NCBI GenBank assembly: GCA_007693955.1
Contig: RECR01000066.1
Span: 79,506 to 143,505 of the forward strand
From: Gloeocapsa sp. DLM2.Bin57
GTDB taxonomy: Bacteria > Cyanobacteriota > Cyanobacteriia > Cyanobacteriales > Gloeocapsaceae
Reading direction: 5' to 3'
Length of the DNA stretch: 64,000 bases
Shown here: piece after piece, positions 8,504-17,135 of the stretch
Layout of the letters: each line of letters starts with the position of its first letter
Position numbering within the stretch: position 1 is the stretch's first letter
Notes under the pieces: model-generated
Database searches by the model: none
Seen by the model: only the letters and a program-made list of their open reading frames with translations
What the model was told of the DNA's origin: nothing
Made by a program: the position numbers and the translations under genes

Positions 8504-10207
8504 ATGAATCGAATTAACCTGACTGTTGTTAAAAGATTTTGGGCGATCGCTAAACTTTATTGGTTAGGAGAAGAAAAAAAAGGCGCACTCACCCTGTTAG
8601 CTTTATTAGCTGTCTTATTAGTAGCCTATACCCAATTGAGTGTACAGTTAAATACTCAACAGGGTGAGCTTTTTTCGGCTTTGTCTCAACAGGATACCTC
8701 TAGATTTTGGCGCACTGTCTGGATATACTTAGGGGTGTTAGTAGTGTATGTACCCCTGTTTGCTGGATTTAGTTATTTACAAAGAAGGTTAGGTTTATAT
8801 TGGCGACGTTGGTTAACTTATCATTTCTTGGGTAAATATTTTGGTAATCGGGCTTTTTATAATCTTAGTCATGCTTATAATGATATAGATAACCCTGACC
8901 AACGTATCTCAGAAGATATCCGCAGTTTTTCGCAAGATTCTCTGTTATTTTTATTAGTTTTTGCTCAATCAATTTTACAGATAATCGCCTTTAGTGTAGT
9001 TCTCTGGAAAATATCCCAACCTTTAGTAATTTTTTTGATAGGTTATGGTGTAATAGGCACAATCGTAACGGTTGTCGTGTTTGGTAAAAAACTAATTAAA
9101 CTTAATTTTAACCAACTGAAAAAAGAAGCAAATTTTAGGTTTGGGTTAGTCAGAGTTAGGGAAAATGCCGAGTCCATCGCTTTTTACCGTGGAGAAAATA
9201 GAGAAAATAACCAGGTAAAAAGAAGTTTTGTGGAAGTCTTTGATAATTTTAATCTCTTGATTATCTGGCAAGAAATTTATTTAGGCATCTTTACAAATAC
9301 CTATGAATTTTTACCCTATATTATTCCCGCTTTAATTATTGGACCGAGTATTTTAAACGGGGATTTAGAAGTAGGGAAACTACAAGAATCTACGGGAGCA
9401 TTTTTGCGGGTGTTTTTCTCCCTTAATATAATTGTAAGCCGTTTCCAATCTCTAACTAGTTTCGCTGCGGGGATTAATCGTCTTTATTCCTTTGAAGAGT
9501 ATCTCTCCAAACCTCAGTCGATTTCCGAAACTAATGGTTATGATACGATCGAAACAATCATTAAACCGAGTTTGAGTTTTGATAATTTAACCCTACAAAC
9601 CCCTAATTATCAAAGAACATTGATTAAGGATCTTTCTTTAAGTTTACAACCAGGACAGGGTTTATTGATTATGGGTGCGAGTGGTTGTGGGAAAAGTTCT
9701 CTGTTAAGGGCGATCGCCGGTTTATGGAATTCTGGAAGTGGGAAGATTAATCGTCCTGATTTAGATGATATCTTGTTTCTGCCCCAACGTCCCTATATGA
9801 TTTTAGGAAGTCTAAAAGAACAATTACTTTACCCCAAGGGTAACCTAGAGATAGAAGAGTGGGAGTTAGAAAAAATCCTCAACTTAGTTAACCTTCCTGA
9901 TTTAATCAGTAGATTTGGTAGTTTAGAGATAGAGAAAGACTGGGGAGATGTTTTATCGCTAGGGGAACAACAGAGAGTGGCTTTTGCGCGTATCTTAGTT
10001 ACTAAACCCGCTTATGCTGTATTAGATGAAGCTACTAGCGCCTTAGATATTAATAACGAAGAAAGTCTCTACTCTCATTTAAGAAGTACGGGGACAACCT
10101 ATGTTAGTGTAGGACATCGTCCCACTTTAACTAAGTATCATGATTTGTTGTTAGAACTGTCTGAGGAGCAAATCTGGCAATTGAAACCACTTAAGAACTT
10201 AAGATAA
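8504..10207 (+). CDS. ABC transporter, fused permease and ATPase (ABCD/SbmA-YddA type)
   Basis: 567 residues. The N-terminal half (about 1-330) has six membrane helices of the ABC_membrane_2 type, with the motif LGLYWRRWLTYHFLGKYFGN and the EAA-like REFAESIAFYRGE region (here VRENAESIAFYRGE). The C-terminal half is an ATPase with Walker A GASGCGKSS, signature LSLGEQQR, Walker B YAVLDEATSALD and H-loop SVGHRP. The family includes SbmA/BacA peptide importers and peroxisomal ABCD lipid transporters; cyanobacterial members are often labelled vitamin B12/peptide transporters without proof. It works as a homodimer. TATAAT at 8472-8477 is a possible -10. Confidence 0.88.
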   Translation: MNRINLTVVKRFWAIAKLYWLGEEKKGALTLLALLAVLLVAYTQLSVQLNTQQGELFSALSQQDTSRFWRTVWIYLGVLVVYVPLFAGFSYLQRRLGLYWRRWLTYHFLGKYFGNRAFYNLSHAYNDIDNPDQRISEDIRSFSQDSLLFLLVFAQSILQIIAFSVVLWKISQPLVIFLIGYGVIGTIVTVVVFGKKLIKLNFNQLKKEANFRFGLVRVRENAESIAFYRGENRENNQVKRSFVEVFDNFNLLIIWQEIYLGIFTNTYEFLPYIIPALIIGPSILNGDLEVGKLQESTGAFLRVFFSLNIIVSRFQSLTSFAAGINRLYSFEEYLSKPQSISETNGYDTIETIIKPSLSFDNLTLQTPNYQRTLIKDLSLSLQPGQGLLIMGASGCGKSSLLRAIAGLWNSGSGKINRPDLDDILFLPQRPYMILGSLKEQLLYPKGNLEIEEWELEKILNLVNLPDLISRFGSLEIEKDWGDVLSLGEQQRVAFARILVTKPAYAVLDEATSALDINNEESLYSHLRSTGTTYVSVGHRPTLTKYHDLLLELSEEQIWQLKPLKNLR

Positions 10208-10276
10208 TTATTGCCTTTTCTCGGGGAATCTGGTAAGCTTTAGGGTAAAAAGTTAAGATCTAGAATCACTCTGACT

Positions 10277-10705
10277 ATGGTAGAAGAAGCTAAACCCCAA
10301 AGCAAGCCACCCGCGGCTAAGAAAGCAAAACCTCCCGCATTAGAAGATAAACCCTTTGGGGAATTTATCGAACAGCATTTTTTAGGTGCGCTGGAAAAGG
10401 CTTTAAAGAGTGAAGGGATAGAAGATATTGAGCTAAAATTTACCCAAGATAGTTTACCCATAGCAGGGAATGGTCAGAACTGTTGGCAAGTACAAGGAAA
10501 GTTTCTAGATGGTCAACGTCGTTTTAATGTTTATTTTCTAGAAGAGAGTATCAGTGGTCAGAAGGCTTTTTCTTATAGTACATTCAATACCAGTCCTAGT
10601 ACGATTGAGTCTTTTATGATTGATGAACGTAAAATCACTCTAGATTTGCTGGTTTTATATACTCTACAACGTCTGAATGGTCAAAAGTGGTTAAGTAGGA
10701 ATTAA
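10277..10705 (+). CDS. DUF2996 family protein
   Basis: 142 residues. A Lys/Pro/Ala-rich N-terminal tail (VEEAKPQSKPPAAKKAKPPA) precedes a compact domain of about 110 residues containing LEKALKSEGIEDIELKF and FNVYFLEESISGQKAFSYST. This is the DUF2996 pattern found in cyanobacteria and plastids. No membrane segment, so probably cytoplasmic. The molecular role is not established to my knowledge. Followed after 4 nt by a VOC-family gene, so the two are probably co-transcribed. Confidence 0.75.
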   Translation: MVEEAKPQSKPPAAKKAKPPALEDKPFGEFIEQHFLGALEKALKSEGIEDIELKFTQDSLPIAGNGQNCWQVQGKFLDGQRRFNVYFLEESISGQKAFSYSTFNTSPSTIESFMIDERKITLDLLVLYTLQRLNGQKWLSRN

Positions 10706-10709
10706 ATTT

Positions 10710-11060
10710 ATGACTGCTGAATTCAAACACGTAATGTTGATGGTCAAGGATGTACAAGCAACTGCTAAATTTTATGCAGATGGTTTGGGTTTACCGATTA
10801 GGATGTCTAGTCCTGGTTGGGCTGAATTAGACGCCAATGGGACGACGATCGCCCTTCACGCAGCGGGAGAAGGAGTAGAGGGGAGTAACTCACCTATCCT
10901 CAGTTTTCATGTCACCGATGTACAGGATACTTTGACTAAATTAGAGAGCTTAGGTGCTAAACTAGAGGGTAGAGTTAGAGAGCCTTCTTTTGGTAAAGTA
11001 GCAGCGGTAAGAACCCCTGATGGACACTTACTCAGTTTGTTACAACCTATAGCTAAATAG
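10710..11060 (+). CDS. VOC (glyoxalase/bleomycin resistance) superfamily protein
   Basis: 116 residues, one VOC module made of two beta-alpha-beta-beta-beta units. Metal-ligand positions are visible: H8 in FKHVMLMVKD, a Glu in the WAELDANGT strand, an H in ILSFHVTDV and the late acidic position near TPDGHLLSLLQP. The family includes glyoxalase I, dioxygenases and resistance proteins, so the substrate is open. It is small and lacks family-specific extensions. Co-transcribed with the DUF2996 gene; the transcript ends in the hairpin at 11067-11087. Confidence 0.75.
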   Translation: MTAEFKHVMLMVKDVQATAKFYADGLGLPIRMSSPGWAELDANGTTIALHAAGEGVEGSNSPILSFHVTDVQDTLTKLESLGAKLEGRVREPSFGKVAAVRTPDGHLLSLLQPIAK

Positions 11061-11066
11061 TCAACT

Positions 11067-11087
11067 ATCCCGCTTTTTAAGCGGGAT
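11067..11087. terminator. Bidirectional hairpin terminator between convergent genes
   Basis: ATCCCGCTT, three T, AAGCGGGAT forms a perfect 9-bp stem with a 3-nt loop, directly between the VOC gene stop and the stop codon of the convergent gene. T-rich DNA on the + side is short, so termination efficiency is uncertain, but position and symmetry suit a shared terminator. Confidence 0.75.
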
Positions 11088-12359
11088 TTACATCATTTGT
11101 CTTAAGAAAGATAGGTCAGCTTTACCGAAGTTAACGCTAAAAGCGATATTCATGTTTTCTAAGGCTTTAACTAACCAGGGTACACCTTCTTTGGTAAAGG
11201 ATTCGTAGTGACCAAAGAGGATAGAGAAGCGTTTTTCTAAGTAGGGTTTGACTTTGTGACAGAGTAAAACTACTTTAAGGAGTAATCCTACCGTAGGTGT
11301 TGCTCCCATATTAGTAATTAAGTCCATGAAGATGTAGTGATTGGGGTTAGCACCACTTTCTACCACTAGGAAATTGAGGAGTTGACTAGTGGTACGTAAG
11401 ACCAGGAATTCGTCGGGTTTTTTACTATCACAATGGGGTAGGGTTGTCTGGATTCTTTTATAAAGTTTCTCGTTAAATTTATGTCTGCCGTATTTAGTAT
11501 CTACAGAAGTAATCAGATAATGGTATAGTTCGTCTTTAAAGGTTTTATAGTCTTTGGTTTGACTGGTGTGAGTCAGAAAACTTTGGGAGAGGTCTCTGTA
11601 GCTATAACCTCCTTCTATTGTCCCGACGAATTGTTTTAAAGCCATACCTAATTCGCGATCGCTTAGTAAGGTTGGATTGTCTATGGGTGTAATTATCGAT
11701 TTATTCGGTGTGATTAAGTCTGGTTTACGGGTTACCTGTACTTGTCTAACTTTATAGGTTACGTATTTAGATAAATCTAGTTCAAAGCGTTGTTGCGATT
11801 TCGATTGTAGTTGTCTAACTGTTCTTTGATCTTCAAAGTTACTATCTTCTGAGAGTAAGTAATGTTCATAGAGATAGGGATAACGATTAATCAGATTCCC
11901 TACATAGGTTGTATCTTTTCCTTGGGTAATTACTCTTCCTAGACGTTTTAGTCTGAGATAGTGATCGGTTTTGCTAAACTCGATTACTAGTTCTCTGAGT
12001 CGAGCAGAAGTATTTGAGTAAGTAGATGTAGGAGGGGCTAGGTGCTCGAATAATTCAGACAAAGCGGATATAGCCGTTTGATACTGCGGTTGCATTTGCC
12101 AACGGTTAACCAGAATATGACAACATCTATTCAGTATATAATTAAACTGTTGTTCTCCTATTTTAGAGTTAATTATTCTAGCTAGGGCTATACGAACTTG
12201 ATGATCGCGATAGTCTTTGCCTTTGATAAAAAGACAACGAAAAGCATCGATCACCTCTTCTGGGGATTGATGTTGCACACATTCGAGTAGGTGATCATAG
12301 ATTATTTGTTCCTCTTGACTGGTATTTTGGAGGAAACTCTCTTTCACTGATGTAACCAC
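11088..12359 (-). CDS. Conserved cyanobacterial protein of unknown function (423 aa)
   Basis: 423 residues, soluble, strongly helical, no signal peptide and no membrane helix. Segments such as GKDYRDHQVRIALARIINSK and WQMQPQYQTAISALSELFEH at the N-terminus look like helical repeats. The C-terminal third (MDLITNMGATPTVGLLLKVV, LFGHYESFTKEGVPWLVKAL) is better ordered. I do not recognise a named domain. The long intact frame and normal codon use support a real gene. Transcribed alone, ending at the hairpin at 11067-11087 and starting divergently from murF. Confidence 0.7.
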   Translation of the reverse strand: MVTSVKESFLQNTSQEEQIIYDHLLECVQHQSPEEVIDAFRCLFIKGKDYRDHQVRIALARIINSKIGEQQFNYILNRCCHILVNRWQMQPQYQTAISALSELFEHLAPPTSTYSNTSARLRELVIEFSKTDHYLRLKRLGRVITQGKDTTYVGNLINRYPYLYEHYLLSEDSNFEDQRTVRQLQSKSQQRFELDLSKYVTYKVRQVQVTRKPDLITPNKSIITPIDNPTLLSDRELGMALKQFVGTIEGGYSYRDLSQSFLTHTSQTKDYKTFKDELYHYLITSVDTKYGRHKFNEKLYKRIQTTLPHCDSKKPDEFLVLRTTSQLLNFLVVESGANPNHYIFMDLITNMGATPTVGLLLKVVLLCHKVKPYLEKRFSILFGHYESFTKEGVPWLVKALENMNIAFSVNFGKADLSFLRQMM

Positions 12360-12525
12360 CTTTTTTAGCCATCCTTAAGTCGTGAACTACTTTAGTTAAA
12401 GCTCACCGTTTAAATTACATTATAAGGCATAATCTTCTAAAATGAGTACAGCTTTCTTACCTATTTTTTGGGGTTAATTTCTCCTTGTTTTTGCGGTAAT
12501 TTTTCTTTTTTTCTTGATTTTACTT

Positions 12526-13893
12526 ATGTCTTTACGGTTTTCTCTTGCTCAACTCAGTAAGATTATTAGACCTAGTCTAATTATCAATTCAGTAGATTTG
12601 ACTAATCGTTTTCTCACAGGAATTTGTACAGATAGTCGTTGTTTAGAACCTGATCAAGCTTTTCTAGCTTTAAAAGGCGAAAATTTTAATGGTCATGATT
12701 TCTTAGATGTTGCTGTTAGTAAAGGTGCGAGTGTTATTATTGTAGATAAACTTGTTTCAGTGAGTTTACTTAAGCAAATACCACAATTTATCGTTGAAAA
12801 CACCCTAGAGGCTTATCAAGAGATAGCCTTATGGTGGCGTAATCAACTGCCTATCCCGATTATTGCTGTAACTGGTTCAGTAGGAAAAACTACTACAAAA
12901 GAGTTAATTGCGGGGGTGTTAAGTACTCAGGGGGAGGTTTTAAAGACTCACGCTAACCAGAACAACGAGATTGGAGTACCCAAAACGCTCTTAGAGTTAG
13001 AGGTTAAGCATGACTACGGGGTGATTGAGATGGCTATGCGAGCTAGGGGCGAAATTGCCCTTCTTACAAAGATAGCTAGACCTAATATTGGGGTCATCAC
13101 TAACGTAGGTACAGCTCACATAGGAAGGTTGGGTTCAACAGAGGCGATTGCACAGGCTAAATGTGAGTTACTAGCTCAAATGTCTCCAGAGGCGATCGCT
13201 ATACTTAACTATGATAACCCAAGATTAATCAAAACGGCAAGAGCAGTTTGGCAAGGTAAAACGGTTACTTTTGGTTTAGAGGGTGGGGATGTACAAGGTG
13301 AGTTAATCAATCCAGACAAGTTGAGAGTAGATGGTTTAGAGTTTCCTTTACCGTTACCAGGGAGACATAACGCGCTTAATTATTTAGCAGCGTTAGCTGT
13401 AGCTAAAGTCTTAGGAATTGATCTACAACCATTAACTCAGGGGCTAATAATTAATATACCCAAGGGTAGGGCTAAAACCTATCACCTTGAACCAGATATT
13501 GTAATTTTGGACGAAACCTACAACGCGGGTTTAGAATCCATGGAAGCAGCTTTAGAAATGCTCAAACAATCCCCCGGTCAACGTCATATCGCTGTTTTAG
13601 GTACGATGAAGGAGTTAGGAGATTATAGTCTTGAGTTTCATCATCGGGTGGGTGAAAAGGTGAAACAATTAGGTATTCAATGTCTATGTATCTTAGCTGA
13701 TGAACCTGCTACCGAAGCTATAGCATTAGGTGCTACTGGTGTTGAGACAGAAATATTTAGAAACCACCAAGAGTTGTTAAACTATTTACAAGGATTAATT
13801 ATCCCTGGCGATCGCCTCTTATTTAAAGCTTCTCGTTCTGTACAATTAGATCGAGTAGTGCAAGACTTATACAATCAATGGATAAAATACTAG
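12526..13893 (+). CDS. murF: UDP-N-acetylmuramoyl-tripeptide--D-alanyl-D-alanine ligase MurF
   Basis: 455 residues from ATG at 12526; an in-frame TTG at 12514 adds four hydrophobic residues and is less likely. MurF adds D-Ala-D-Ala to the UDP-MurNAc tripeptide with ATP, the last cytoplasmic step of the peptidoglycan precursor. Visible landmarks: N-terminal UDP-binding motif GICTDSRCLEPDQAFLALKG, ATP loop VTGSVGKTTTKEL, Mur-ligase segment HANQNNEIGVPKTLL, and DETYNAGLESMEAALEML in the C-terminal domain. Its end overlaps the next gene by 16 nt, tying cell-wall synthesis to the downstream envelope operon. Confidence 0.95.
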   Translation: MSLRFSLAQLSKIIRPSLIINSVDLTNRFLTGICTDSRCLEPDQAFLALKGENFNGHDFLDVAVSKGASVIIVDKLVSVSLLKQIPQFIVENTLEAYQEIALWWRNQLPIPIIAVTGSVGKTTTKELIAGVLSTQGEVLKTHANQNNEIGVPKTLLELEVKHDYGVIEMAMRARGEIALLTKIARPNIGVITNVGTAHIGRLGSTEAIAQAKCELLAQMSPEAIAILNYDNPRLIKTARAVWQGKTVTFGLEGGDVQGELINPDKLRVDGLEFPLPLPGRHNALNYLAALAVAKVLGIDLQPLTQGLIINIPKGRAKTYHLEPDIVILDETYNAGLESMEAALEMLKQSPGQRHIAVLGTMKELGDYSLEFHHRVGEKVKQLGIQCLCILADEPATEAIALGATGVETEIFRNHQELLNYLQGLIIPGDRLLFKASRSVQLDRVVQDLYNQWIKY

Positions 13894-15698
13894 GTTTTGA
13901 CTTGCGTTCCCTCGCTATATTTCGTTTAGGAATAGGGGCGATCGTCATAATTGATTTGTGGATACGTTGGGGAGATGTTAAAGCCCATTATAGCGACTCA
14001 GGGATTGTTCCGCGTAAGCTATTAACGGATAACTTCTATTGGTCTATTAATGCAATTAGTGGTTATCCTTGGGTACAGTGGTTGATTTTTTGGGTTGCTT
14101 TATTAATCGCTATCTGTTTTTTAGTGGGATATCGTACCAGATTAGCGGCGATCGCCACTTGGGTAATGATGATTTCCTTACACAATCGTAACCCTTTTAT
14201 TTTGTTTGCAGGAGATGACGTTTTAAGGGCTTTATTATTTTGGTCGATGTTTTTACCTTTAGGGGCTACTTATTCTTTTGATAGTGCTTTAAATAATCAT
14301 AACCAACCCTTACCAAAAAGATGGTTATCTGGAGCAACTATTGCTTTAATTTTCCAGATTTGTTACTTTTATATGTGGTCAGTAGCTTATAAGCATCAAA
14401 GTCCTTTTTGGCAAAATGGTGATGCTGTTTATTATTCTTTAAGTTTTGACTATTATGCAACTCCTGTGAGTAACTTATTACTATCTTTACCTGATAGTAT
14501 TCTCAAGTTTTTAACCTGGTTTACCCTTTGGTTTGAACTTTTAGGACCATTGATTGTGTTATTACCCTTAATACCTATTTTCAGTGCAAAAATTTGTCGT
14601 TATTTAGCGATTAGTCTATTTGTGGGGTTACACTTTTCCTTTGGTTTAATCTTTACGATTGGTCTTTTTCCTGCTTTAGGAATTATTACTTGGTTAGTTT
14701 TTCTTCCTAGTGAGTTTTGGGATGGTTTACAGCAAAGGTTAGATACTCCTTCTCGACAAGGATTAAAAATTTACTATGACTCAGATTGTGGCTTTTGTAA
14801 AAAAGTCGTCCATTTATTAAGAACCTTATTAATTTTACCAAAAACTCCTCTCTTACCAGCCCAGGATTATCCTTCTATTTATACTGATTTAGAGAGATAT
14901 AATTCTTGGGTTATAGAAGATTGTCAAAGTAAACGTTATTATAAATGGCAAGGTTTAACCTATGTAGTCAGTTTATCACCAGTTTTCTTCCCTTTAGGGA
15001 TAATTATGAGTCAGAAGCTAATATCATTTTGGGGTAATAAATTCTACACAGCGATCGCCAATAATCGTCAACTAGCGGGAACTTTTATTAAACCTTTAAA
15101 ATTTCGTCCCCTTATTCTCAAGTCTTCTTTAACTTTAAATATCATTACTTTGAGTTTATTCGCTTTAGCTTCTTTGTGGAATTGGCGAACTTTTATTAAT
15201 ACTCTATATTGGCGAGATGATTTAAGAAAACCTTGGGTAGAAACTCAATATCAAGTCTTGAATCGTCGTACTGTTAATAGATTAGAACCCTTGGCTAAAC
15301 TAACTCGTTTAGATCAATCCTGGAGTATTTTTGCTCCTAATCCTCCTATGGATGATGGTTGGTACGTGGTTACAGCTACCTTAAAAGATGGCTCAGAAGT
15401 TGATATTTTACGCAATCAAATTGGAACAATTACTTGGGATAAGCCAACTAGAAAAGAAAGAAATAAAGTCTTAAAAAATATGCAATGGCGGTCTTATTTT
15501 ATTAGATTAAATCGTTCAATCGGGGACATATTATTACCAGAATTTGCAGCTTATTTAGTAAGAGAATGGAATCAAAATAATCTAGATAGTCAACACATTA
15601 AAAGTTTAACCATTTATTTTATGGATGAAACCACTGTCTCTCCAGGAGAAAAACAAACTGTTACTAAGGTTGAACGTTATGTTATTCAATTCCCTTGA
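13878..15698 (+). CDS. HTTM membrane domain fused to a DCC thiol-disulfide oxidoreductase-like domain
   Basis: 606 residues. Residues about 1-290 form a multi-helix membrane domain of the HTTM (vitamin K-dependent carboxylase-like) family. It has the usual entry LGFDLRSLAIFRLGIGAIVI and the polar HNRNPFILFAGDDVLRALLFW region. Residues about 295-400 form a DUF393/DCC domain with the characteristic YYDSDCGFCKKVVHLL motif (Cys304, Cys307). A further membrane helix and a soluble tail of about 160 residues (WSIFAPNPPMDDGWYVV) complete it. HTTM proteins often accompany DCC proteins; here they are fused. A role in envelope redox chemistry or modification is inference. Overlaps murF and the MBOAT gene. 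Confidence 0.8.
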   Translation: MDKILGFDLRSLAIFRLGIGAIVIIDLWIRWGDVKAHYSDSGIVPRKLLTDNFYWSINAISGYPWVQWLIFWVALLIAICFLVGYRTRLAAIATWVMMISLHNRNPFILFAGDDVLRALLFWSMFLPLGATYSFDSALNNHNQPLPKRWLSGATIALIFQICYFYMWSVAYKHQSPFWQNGDAVYYSLSFDYYATPVSNLLLSLPDSILKFLTWFTLWFELLGPLIVLLPLIPIFSAKICRYLAISLFVGLHFSFGLIFTIGLFPALGIITWLVFLPSEFWDGLQQRLDTPSRQGLKIYYDSDCGFCKKVVHLLRTLLILPKTPLLPAQDYPSIYTDLERYNSWVIEDCQSKRYYKWQGLTYVVSLSPVFFPLGIIMSQKLISFWGNKFYTAIANNRQLAGTFIKPLKFRPLILKSSLTLNIITLSLFALASLWNWRTFINTLYWRDDLRKPWVETQYQVLNRRTVNRLEPLAKLTRLDQSWSIFAPNPPMDDGWYVVTATLKDGSEVDILRNQIGTITWDKPTRKERNKVLKNMQWRSYFIRLNRSIGDILLPEFAAYLVREWNQNNLDSQHIKSLTIYFMDETTVSPGEKQTVTKVERYVIQFP

Positions 15699-17133
15699 GT
15701 TTATTTTCCTTTTTTTACCCATAAGTTTAATAGTATTTTTCCTACTCAAGCAAGGTAGATTAATCTGGTTAATCATAACTTCGTTGTTTTTTTATGCTTA
15801 TTGGAATCCTTTTTATCTACCACTGATGTTGTTTTCTATCCTCTTTAACTATCAAATGGGAAACGTCATTTTAGCTACTAAACCCAAAAGCAATCAAGCT
15901 AAATTATTTCTAGGGTTAGGAATCGGAGTTAATTTACTGATAATTGGTTATTACAAATACGCTGATTTTTTTCTTGATTCTCTGAGAATTAACCTAAGCT
16001 TAACAGAGATAATCCTTCCTTTAGCCATTTCCTTCTATACCTTTACTCAGATTGCTTATTTAGTAGATGTTTATCGCGGAGAAACTAAAGAAAATAAGTA
16101 TGACTTAATCACCTATAGTCTCTTTGTGACATTTTTTCCCCAATTAATCGCAGGTCCTATTTTACGTCATGATCAATTAATTCCCCAATTACAAAAACCT
16201 GCAATATTTCGACTCTCTCAACAAAATCTGGCGATGGGATTGAGTTTATTTAGCTTAGGATTGGCTAAAAAAGTCCTCATTGCTGATCATCTTTCTCCTT
16301 GGGTATCAACAGTATTTAATCACTCTCATGAGGTGGTATTTATTGAAGCTTGGGTGGGAGTATTAGCTTATACCTTTCAGCTTTATTTTGATTTTGGGGG
16401 TTATTCGGATATGGCGATTGGTTTGGGTTTATTATTTAATATCAATCTTCCTATTAATTTTAACTCTCCCTATAAGGCTACCTCAATTAGTGATTTTTGG
16501 CGCAGATGGCATATTACTTTGTCTAATTTTCTGAAAGATTATCTGTATATCCCTTTGGGGGGAAGTCGTCGCAGTGAAATCCGTCGCTATGGTAATTTGT
16601 TCACCACTATGTTACTAGGTGGGCTATGGCATGGTGCAGGGTGGACTTTTGTACTTTGGGGAGGGTTACAGGGAATGTATCTCTGTATTAATCACGCTTG
16701 GAGTAAATTAAATAAACCTCTTCCTGGTTGGTTAGGGTGGGGGTTGACTTTTGTTGCAGTAGTGATAGGGTGGGGATTATTTCGGGCTGAAAGTTTATCT
16801 GATGGGATAGCGATCGCCCAAACTCTAATGGGTTTACATGGTATTATTTTACCTGGTGAAGCAGAGGGTAAGTTAGCGGTTATCACTCATTTAGGGATAC
16901 AACTACAATCCTGGACTAAGTTAGCTTATTTACCCCTAGTTTGGGAAAGTAAATCTCTAAGTATAATAATTTTAGCTATACTGACAATTATTGTTGCCTT
17001 TACTCCGAATACCCAAGAAATTATGGCTAAGTTTCAACCTAACTGGAGATGGGCTTTAGTTATCGGTTTATTAGCCAGTGTATCCCTATTGTCTCTGAAT
17101 CGAGTTTCTGAATTTTTATACTTTCAATTTTAA
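15679..17133 (+). CDS. MBOAT family O-acyltransferase (AlgI/DltB-like)
   Basis: 484 residues from ATG 15679, chosen because MLFNSLEFIFLFLPISLIVF is the standard start of this family and an AAGG lies about 10 nt upstream. An earlier in-frame ATG at 15625 would read deep into the previous gene. About ten membrane helices. Family motifs: DFWRRWHITLSNFLKDYLYI, PLGGSRR and the active-site segment GGLWHGAGWTFVLWGG with the catalytic His. MBOAT enzymes of this group move acyl (often acetyl) groups across the membrane onto polysaccharides or teichoic-acid-like polymers. Overlaps the HTTM gene by 20 nt; the SGNH-like partner follows after 2 nt. Confidence 0.92.
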   Translation: MLFNSLEFIFLFLPISLIVFFLLKQGRLIWLIITSLFFYAYWNPFYLPLMLFSILFNYQMGNVILATKPKSNQAKLFLGLGIGVNLLIIGYYKYADFFLDSLRINLSLTEIILPLAISFYTFTQIAYLVDVYRGETKENKYDLITYSLFVTFFPQLIAGPILRHDQLIPQLQKPAIFRLSQQNLAMGLSLFSLGLAKKVLIADHLSPWVSTVFNHSHEVVFIEAWVGVLAYTFQLYFDFGGYSDMAIGLGLLFNINLPINFNSPYKATSISDFWRRWHITLSNFLKDYLYIPLGGSRRSEIRRYGNLFTTMLLGGLWHGAGWTFVLWGGLQGMYLCINHAWSKLNKPLPGWLGWGLTFVAVVIGWGLFRAESLSDGIAIAQTLMGLHGIILPGEAEGKLAVITHLGIQLQSWTKLAYLPLVWESKSLSIIILAILTIIVAFTPNTQEIMAKFQPNWRWALVIGLLASVSLLSLNRVSEFLYFQF

Positions 17134-17135
17134 CC

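Noticed and set aside
15625..15678. Longer N-terminus for the MBOAT protein
   Set aside because: It would add 18 residues encoded inside the preceding gene; the family begins MLFNSLEFIFLF and a ribosome-binding site precedes ATG 15679.
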